Assembly: GCA_032433765.1 (NCBI GenBank)
Contig: JAVIAB010000073.1
Coordinates: 67,908,087 to 67,972,086 of the forward strand
Reading direction: 5' to 3'
Source: Megaustenia siamemsis
Taxonomy: Eukaryota > Mollusca > Gastropoda > Stylommatophora > Ariophantidae
DNA length: 64,000 bases
Within the stretch, counting starts at the first letter, position 1, and every line of letters starts with the position of its first letter. The translations under genes were made by a program, and so were the position numbers. Positions 1-9,100 of this stretch are shown here, piece after piece. The notes beneath the pieces were generated by a model. It was not told the DNA's origin. It did no database searches and worked only from the letters and a program-made list of their open reading frames with translations.

Positions 1-125
1 TCACTATTGTCAAACAACTAAATCTTTCTCTCAACTCTAGTTTAAACACTGCTAGTTTGAAAGATTGTGCTGTAATTATGAATCCTCCCATATTCAAAAC
101 CCCAGTGATTTCTCCATCTGTGGTA

Positions 126-215
126 GACACAAATGTGAATTATTCTGTAAATTGACACAAATATGAATTAGGCTGTAAATAGATACAAATGTGAATTATG
201 GCGTAAAATTAGAGT
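126..215. repeat. three tandem copies of a ~30-bp AT-rich unit
   Basis: The phrase acaaatgtgaatta followed by tgtaaat recurs three times. Nothing coding was seen. The rest of 1-745 is AT-rich sequence that I cannot assign, probably CCDC6 intron. Confidence 0.6.
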
Positions 216-748
216 TTTAATGGAGAACAATATATGTGATGTTTATTTTTTTTTTTTTAAGGCATGACAACAGAGCAGTAATGGGAAACAAAGAGTGAGT
301 TGGTGACCTGAAACAACAGAAAGAGGATGAATGACAGAAAGTAGAAACAAATAGTCACTGAGAGTTCAAAACTATAGCTTGTTTCATAAGTCGTGCCCAA
401 CTTTAAAAATCAATATCTTTTAAACCGCTTTTTGTAATTTTTTCAAAATTTGCATGTATAGTTATAATGATTAGAACCCAACAGGGAATTAATTTCATTA
501 AAAACAAACATTTGGTTATTATTATTGCTTATTTGATTTATATAAATTTATAACGACCCATTGATGTAGTCAAAACTTAGTGTTTACAGTATTTAAGTTA
601 AAAATAGCGATTACAAATCCATACACACGTTTTTGCACGCTTTCCGCGTGAGTTATCTGATACAATTAGACACTTGTAGTAAACACGAGACATTGTGTGT
701 TCCATTTCCATTAATTCAGCGGCGTAACGTGGAACAATAACATTTATC

Positions 749-2028
749 ATGAGTCTTAAAATGAAATTCTGCAGTTTACAAAACATCGCAATAAAAATGT
801 ATGACTATTTTTGCAAAGAGGCTAAACGAGGAAGATTATTTCATTCTTTAGAAAACCCTGAGAATAGGACAAGACACATTTTGGATTTATCTAAACGGTC
901 ATTTAATCGCTGGATTCAAGCACGTGACCGTCAATGTTCAAAATATACAAAATCACAAGGAAGAGCAAAAATGTTGGATAATTTCGACAGTGAACTTATT
1001 AGAAGTGAAATTCGCAAAATGTTGGGTATGAATGAAACTGTTACAATAAGAAAATTAAAAGTATCGCTGAAAAAGAACAACAGTATTGAAATATCAAAGT
1101 CTACATTATGGAGGAATGTGAGAGCTGCAGGCTTTACATTCAGAAAGTATTCCAATGGATGAAACATCATCTGTGAGAAGCCATATATAGTAGTCATGAG
1201 AAGCAAGTACTTACGTGAAGTAAAAGAGGTGCGCAAGCAAGGTTATGATATTGTGTACTTGGATGAAACATGGATCAATGCTCACCACACTAACCAAAGG
1301 GAATGGCAGTCATCAGATGGAAAGATTAAGAGATTAATACCTAGCAGCAAAGGACAGCGCTTGATAATTGCTCATGCAGGTAGTCGACAACATGGACTAA
1401 TACAGAATGCAGAGCTCATTTTTCTTTCAAAATCCATAGACAATCGGGATTATCACTGAGATGAATGGTCACATATTTAGACATTGGATTGAAAATTCTG
1501 TTCTCCCAGCACTAGATCGACCATCTTGCCTAATTAATAATGGACAATGCAGCGTACCACAACATTGTTGCACTTGAAGATAAAGTCCCGACGTCATCCA
1601 GTACAAAAGATGCTATTAAGATATGGCTCACAAAGAAGCACATACAATTTAATAACATGTACTTAAAACCTGAATTACTATCTCTAGTAAAGCAAAAACA
1701 AAGGACAACGATTTTTCAAATAGATAAGATTATCCAAGAGCACGGTCATATAAGTTTGAGGCTGCCACCTTACCATGCTCATTTAAATCCAATAGAACTA
1801 ATCTGGGCAAAATTAAAAGGACAAGTGGCAGATGAAAATACAACATTCCAAATATGCGATGTAAAGACTCTTGCTAATCTCGCTTTATTAAATATAGACA
1901 AAGATTATTGGGCTAAATGTGAAGACCACGTCTTAAAACAGGAAGAGGAATATTGGAAAAATGATGGTTTGTGGAATGTTCAACCCCAAACAGTTATTAA
2001 TCTTTTAGACTCGTCTGATTCAGAATGA
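749..2028 (+). pseudogene. IS630/Tc1/mariner-superfamily transposase, DD83E, broken
   Basis: A transposase of about 420 codons is read in three pieces. The N-terminal HTH region (749-1159) is interrupted by an in-frame TGA at 1160 where similarity continues directly as NIICEKPYIV. The first catalytic Asp is in VYLDETW (codon 1262). A frameshift near 1455 leads to the segment with HIFRHWIEN, and a second near 1531-1539 leads to MDNAAYH (second Asp, codon 1543). The Glu lies in PYHAHLNPIELIW (codon 1795). The gap of 83 residues between the second Asp and the Glu is far larger than the 34-41 of classical Tc1/mariner and resembles the DD82E Sailor-type group. One nonsense codon and two frameshifts make it inactive. 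I found no convincing terminal inverted repeats. It probably lies in a CCDC6 intron. Confidence 0.85.
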
Positions 2029-2034
2029 AAGTAT

Positions 2035-2940
2035 ATAGCCCCCACAATGTTGGCCCCTATATTACCTTAAATTAGTTCAACAAACGGTCCTTTTCAGGAC
2101 CACACAACTATGAAAATTGGACATACAGGTATACCTTGATATTATTATCGTCCGTCCTCGAACTGAGCAGACAATAATTCTCCTGGTGTTTTGTTTTATC
2201 CAGTTATTTCCCCATTACGGCCACGCCTTTACCTAGTGAAAATTAATCGTAGACTAGCAACTACGGTAATTTCTATTCTTTAGGGCTTCACAATTTACAA
2301 TTTTGACAAACATCAAAGAAATATCGCCGCTTTAAGAAAACTGCAGCTGCAAGATATTTGTTAAATATACATTTGAAGGGTCTTTTGCATTCTAATAACA
2401 TTTGGAAAATTTCAAAAGTATTTAACAAACGGTTAGACAGTAATAGCGTTTTGAAGTTGGGCATATGTTTTGAAACGAGCTATAACAGAGATCTCAAGTC
2501 TTGCAGCAGAAGACACCTTAAAGAGACCCAAACTAAAAGAATAAATAGTCCTTTTGTCATCCACCTTTAATAGAAAGTTAAGTGGGCATAGATGCACTGT
2601 GTTGTAGTTTGTAGTAGAATTGTGGTATCTGTGCCTTCTGGCACAACACATCAGCATGGCGTTTTGAAGTACTGCATTGCCTCTCCCTCTTCGAAACCTA
2701 TTTGCTTGGTCAGACAGGATAACCTATTGCCAGGAGCACCACTGGATTAGGATCTTGATTAGCTCTGTTGTTTGCCAATCCTGACACAAGCAGTCAGCTG
2801 TGGGTTGCTGATCATAGTCCAGTTGCTGGTGGACCCCCAGATGAACAATCATAAAATAAACTAAGCATTCTTTCAATGAGACCTGAAGAAAAGCTAATTG
2901 CCTTAAACCCTCGCTGGTTCTGTAGACTATGTATCAAATA
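2035..2940. other. probable CCDC6 intron sequence, unassigned
   Basis: No domain or repeat is recognised. Short open frames here lack similarity and conserved composition. Direct read-through of exon 5 into 2812-2948 keeps an open frame but loses all CCDC6 similarity. Confidence 0.4.
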
Positions 2941-2948
2941 TGACTCAC

Positions 2949-3106
2949 GCTCAACTTGGGCACTCCTCAGCTGATCTTTCAGCCTTATGACCTCTGATCT
3001 CAGACTATCAATATGCTGTACCAAATTTCTGGCTGCATCTCCATTGTTAATACCTCTAGGGCTCGGGGGAGCAGAGACTGGCTGGTCAAGCTTCTCTTGC
3101 AGGAGT
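2949..3106 (-). CDS. ccdc6: ccdc6 exon 5
   Basis: Begins with the last base of the split Arg codon, then [17 protein letters not shown] and a coil ending [11 protein letters not shown] plus 1 nt. The acceptor is TTTAG. The donor GTGAGT was chosen because reading past it loses similarity to CCDC6 at once; the family continues with a SEKMAQ-type segment, which must lie in the next exon. Confidence 0.9.
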
Positions 3107-6100
3107 CTAAATTTAATAATGAATAAATATCACAACTTTTCAAAATGATAATTAAAATACATTTGATTTAAAAGATATGAATTATGTACACCTAAGAATA
3201 TTTCTTGTAGGAATAATTTGTAGATAAAGTGAAATGCTGATGTGAAATGTTAATCTATCTTAAATAAGTTTTTTCTTTGTTTCACCGTTAATCTGGTGGT
3301 CTGTCACAGAAAAACTGTTCAGAGTACCTCTTGGTCTAACAAGACCTTATAGTAAGATAAGGTTGGGAGTATTAACCCAATGAAAATATATGAGAAAATA
3401 TATACAAGGGTAATTCAAGGTTGACTAAGGATTTTATTTCTACTGAAGAAAATGTCAGTACAACAAGTACTAAACTGTGTCAGTTCTTCAAAGTATTCCC
3501 AGTGTGCATCTACACACCGTAGCTATCATTTATGGCAGCTCCCCTATTCTTTTGGCATAAAAAGAACTGAGCTGCTGTTGTGGCCACTAGAGAAGATTGT
3601 TCTGCAGTGCTTCATCTGTTGGGAATTTCTATCTTATAAGATGTTCTTTAAGAGGTAAAAACATACCAGATGTTCTTTAAGAGGGAAAAACATACCAGGT
3701 GTTCTTTAAGAGGGAAAAATGTACCAGATGTTCTTTAAGAGGGAAAGCGGACCAGATGTTCTTTAAGAGGTAAAAACATACCAGATGTTCTTTAAGAGAG
3801 AAAAACATACCAGATGTTCTTTAAGAGAGAAAAATGTCCCAGATGTTCTTTAAGAGAGAAAAATGTCCCAGATGTTCTTTAAGAGAGAAAAACATACAAG
3901 ATGTTCTTTAAGAGAGAAAAATGTCCCAGATGTTCTTTAAGAGGTAAAAACATACCAGATGTTCTTTAAGAGAGAAAAATGTCCCAGATGTTCTTTAAGA
4001 GGTAAAAACATACAAGATGTTCTTTAAGAGAGAAAAATGTTCCAGATGTTCTTTAAGAGGTAAAAACATCCAAGATGCTTTTCAAGAGGTAAAAAGAAAC
4101 AATAATTACTGGGGGTTAAATCAGTCTGTAATGAGTATGGGGCAAAACTTCCCAGTGCATTTCAGCCAGAGTTGTCAAATTGGCCATGTGGGGTTGGCAT
4201 TGTCAGAGAGAAGAATACATTTCCAGACAACATAACAGATTTTTTTCAATGAATGGACTTACACAAGGCATCAGTAAGCAGCAAAACCGGATATTAAATC
4301 TGATTCCATTCTCCAGCAAATACACATGGATATCAATGCTCAAGTCCTATAATACAGTTCCAACACACTTTCCTGCACTCTGTTTATTCTTGGATTGCTG
4401 ATAACCCTTATGTCACCACTCCATTCTGCTTCTATTGGTCTCTTGGGTTAAATTATTTAACCATGTCTTATCGCATGTGGTAAAGTAAGTCAAAAAGTAA
4501 AGTATCCCTGTCACGCTAAATGGTGTATATGGAACATGGTGTTAGTGACCATAAATTTTACGGACCTTCGGCACTTGATTTTTGGGGTAATGTGGTCGGT
4601 ATTATGCCCGTGCCGCTTTACTTTGCCAGAAAAAAATCTGGTACCCTTTAAAGGCTGGGTGAACCGGAAGCCGTCGGTTGGGATCGAACCCTACCTCTTT
4701 GTAGTCCAGTTCACTAACCACTGAGCTACCGCTGCTCCCATAGCATGTGGTAATAGTAGCAAAAATAAATCATCTTTTGTTCAAAACTGATTCTGGTGAC
4801 GTTCACAGACATGCATGTCTATTTCTGATCAAATGCCCCAACATATGTGATAATCACTTGTGTCACTACAGTTGGATGAATGTCTCCACTTTATTTGTCA
4901 TTAGTTCTCATCTTTCAAGAAACTCTTCACTACACCCGTACATTCTTGTCTGTGACACTGTTCTCATACCAGGCCTATAATCATCCTAAAATCTCAGCTC
5001 TAGTTTAACGTCAATCACATGAAACCCGATAACATAATGCTGTTCTACAGCTACAGTAACACTGCTCAATATCAAATGCAAATAATGCACAAGGGCCAAA
5101 TACATCATGACAGGTGCAGAATGCTCCAGAAGGATTATGATGCATCTGCTACTAGTTTTATCATGCTTTAGCTATTCACTGATAATTTCTGTATGACAGT
5201 TTCAGTCAGCCTTGAACTACTCTTGTACATAACAAAATGCACATACACATATTTTATTTTTTCTGGCTAAAAAAGCAACCTAAAATTATGTTGAGAAAGT
5301 GAGCAGAAACATGGGACTTTTTTTCTAATGAACAAAATGTACAGTTTATGGGCATATGGTGATCATATAACTTAACTCTTTCCGTACGGAAGCTTTTTAT
5401 CGACGCAACGGAAGAGATTTTAGAGACAAAATTGTTCATGGTTTTAAGAATCAATCTATATATTTATATTTATCTAACATATAACATATTATATATGAAT
5501 GTTTAGATAATTGAACAAGGTATTAGATTTCACCAATATCACGATGATACAAGACATGTAAAATGAATATGGTCTGATGGCGTTCACACTAATAAAATTT
5601 AGCGTGGCGCACCATGCGGCGGAACGTACGCAATCGAAACAGAAATGGCGCACCATGCTGCGGATCGTAGGGAAAGAGTTAAAGTTAATCTCAAAGTTTT
5701 TCCTATGTGACATGAAACAAATAAGATACTAAAGTGTCAAATGAAATTGCAAGAGCCTTACCTTTTTTCAGCTTCTAACTTATCCATTCGCTTCCAAAGT
5801 CTGTTCACAAGTGACTCCTGTTCTTGTTCCAAGGAGTTTTCCAGCTCAACTTTTTCTCGTCTCAACTGATGAGATAATAATTCAATAACAAATAAAAATG
5901 TCACAAATCTAGTCCTGCAAGGACTGTATTAGTAGGATCTGTCAACCTTGAGAGACAATAGATTTGGTGCATGTGTCACAATCTTGTCAAAGGTTGCATT
6001 TTCTTATGTTGTGGATGTTTAATATCAGCAGTTTTCCTCAAATTGAACTCACCTGCTTTAAGACCAGTGTTAACTGTCCCCCTTCAGCTGTAAAACTGGA

Positions 6101-9100
6101 ATGTCCTCACCAGGGCAATATCCTAGGCTTTGTGCTGTAGTACTGTCACTCATTAAGCAGGTTCCCCCTCTCACCAACACAAGGAGATGACTATGTTGAC
6201 ACAGCTGAAGCCAGCTGTGATTCATGAGTTGCCAAAAAGATATTGAATACAATGTTTAACTGCCTTTGGGGCTGCAACTCTTTGCTCTCTAGGTTTACTT
6301 CCACTGCAGTAGGTGTAGCCAAGATGCAACTGAGGCTTGATAAAGAGGTTCTGCTATAAGAGCTGACTACCAAGGCTATTGAGTTTATCTACCGAGGGAA
6401 GAGGTTATGGTGTCTCTAACTTGCCAATGGTTATGTCTTCAGGCATTCAGGGTAAGTAAAAAAGTAAAGTACCCCCCGTCACGCCAAGTGGCGTATAGGG
6501 AAATATGGTGTTAGTGACCCTATATTTTACAGACCTTCAGCACATGATTTTTGGGGTAATGTGGTCGGTATTACGCCCGTGCTGCTTTTACTTTCCCAGA
6601 AAAAATCCGGTACCCATTTAAGGCTGGGTGAACCCGGAGCCGTCGGTTGGGATCGAACCCTACCCCTTGTCCGTAGTAGTCCAGTTCACTAACCACTGAG
6701 CTATCGCGGCTCCTACTAATTTTTAGGGAATTAGTAAAACCCAGGTGTCCTCGCCAGGATTACGAACCCCGGCTGTTGCCGTGGTAAGCCAACCGCCTAT
6801 CGATTGCGCTAACCGGACACCCGGCATTCAGGGTATTTTATAGAATTAGCTACTCTGGGTAGCTAATCATCTGTATCCTCACTGGCTCATGGCTGCTTAC
6901 AAGATATTTGCTACTGACATTCATATGTAGAAGTTATTCCACTGTCTATTAGTGAAGACGGTCAGTATACAACAGGTTCCACATTTTTACATTATCTATA
7001 ACAGGTCACTTATGTTGAGGCAGTATAGAATGTATGACATTCAATTGTTTTAACAAAAATCAAACTATCAACACCATTGATAGATGAAAGTGATAGTCCC
7101 AGCAATAACTTGAATCTCATATACAATCAGCAACAGATAGTGGATAGAAAATGGAGATGGACAGGCTGTATATTTAAAAACCTGGCGCAAACATAGCAAG
7201 ACAGACATCACTGAACTCACAGGAAAAGAGAAAACAAGGAAGGCCTAGTAATAAATTGAGGAGAGATGTCACAGAAACCGTCAAGGACATTGGCCTTGAC
7301 TGGAAGGAAGTAGAGAAAATGTCCATAAACAGGGATGAATGGAGATATCTTGTCTGTGACCTTTGCTCCCAAAAAAAACTTGATGTGCTTTGACTGATTA
7401 GGAAGATTCAGTTGTTCATAACTCACTCAAATATCTTCAGCTCCATAAACTAGTATTTCAAGTTCAAGCAAATATGCACCAACAGGACACACCTGTATGC
7501 TTGTTCTTTAAAACATCTACCTTGGTTTCATGCAGTTGTGACGTCAAATACAGAATTTCCTCCCGCAAAAACAGACCTGAATGTTTGTCTAGCCCACCAC
7601 TTCTGGAGAAATTACACCTGACCATATAATTTATTGGAAGTCACATTGATCGAGAAGGGGATACGAGCAAAGAAATTAGAATCAGACTGGCTAAAGCAGC
7701 AATGTCTTTCAGAAGCCTTGAAAAGTTGTGGAAATCAAAACTCATTAGCACAAACACAAAACTTAGGCTATTCAAATCAAATGTACTATCAACCCTTACG
7801 TATGCGTGTGAAAGCTGGAAAACAACAAGAGATATAGAAACAAAGTTGAACGCATTCGAAAATAAATGTCTAAGGAAAATACTTGGTATAGAATGGAACG
7901 AATTCAAAACAAACGAGGAAATTAGAGAAATCGCCAATCAACCACTAATATCTTCAGTAATAAAGAAAAGACGATGGTCATACGTTGGACATGTGATGAG
8001 AAGAGATAATAATCGAATAGCAAAGCAAGCCCTCATATGGGAAACAACAGGTAAAAGAAAAAGAGGAAGACCCAGGGAGACACTGAGAAGAACATTGATG
8101 AGAGAGGCAAGAGCAGCAGGAATCGGCTCCCTCAATGAGATAGAACTGCTTGCACAGAACAGAGACAGATGGCGAGATTTGATAAAATATCTTTAAAAGA
8201 AAACTGCTAGAACAAAAATTCATATAGGAGAAGGTGTATCTAGGTCTACGCCCTATGGGCCGGTTACGGCTCGAAAGGTCAATAGATAGATATAATTTAT
8301 ATTACAATCCGCTTCACAACATTTAATCTCTTTTATTAACATTTTGAACCTATATTTGTTTATACAGCAGTACAATTTACTAATTTCTGTGAGTAAAAGT
8401 GAAAGTCATAATTTTTTTTGAGCGCTTCAATTTTGTGAAAATCATATTTGAAGCAGATCTGTGTTTTTGTACTCATGGCTCCTGCATTTATAAGTGATAT
8501 AATATATAATTTATATTACAAGTCACTTAATGCACAGCTTTTAATCTCTCATATTTTAACATTTAGAATCTATATTTGTTTATACAACAAATACAATTTA
8601 ATAATTTCTGTGAGTAAAAGTGAAGGCCATAATTTTTTGGAGCACATAAATTTTGTGAAAATTGCATTTGAAGCAGAACTATGTTTTTTTGGTTCGTGGC
8701 ATCAGTAAAAGTGAAAGTCATAAATACTGGGCTATAAGGCTGCAAGAGAAGACAGGAGGAAGCAGAGATGAAGAGGATGGGGAAGACATGGAATGATCTT
8801 AAAAGAATGGCAAGAAACATAACAGCTTGGAAAGTGTTTGTTGAAGAATGTGCCTACAATAAGTGAGAATGGTTGGGGGAAAAAGCAGTGAGCTGCACTC
8901 TCCTAGAAGATGTGCCTACAATAAGTGAAACCCCCACACATACTCCTTTCCTAGTGACAGTAAATCATAGAAATATCTTGACTTTAAAGCAAGTTTGAAA
9001 CCATCCTTCCCAGCACTCTCACAAAGGTGGAAAACTACAAATATGAGGAAGACCTATTGAAATTAATTAACAAACAAATAGACACACACGCACACAAGAT

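Noticed and set aside
6689..6821. Functional tRNA genes
   Set aside because: Both heads lie inside a target-site duplication with a SINE body. The D and T arms are degenerate, so they are SINE promoters.
7641..8223. Minus-strand open frames opposite the LINE tail (65-98 codons, recurring at 30.3, 33.8, 54.6 and 60.9 kb)
   Set aside because: They are antisense shadows of the conserved LINE C-terminus and recur only because the LINE recurs.
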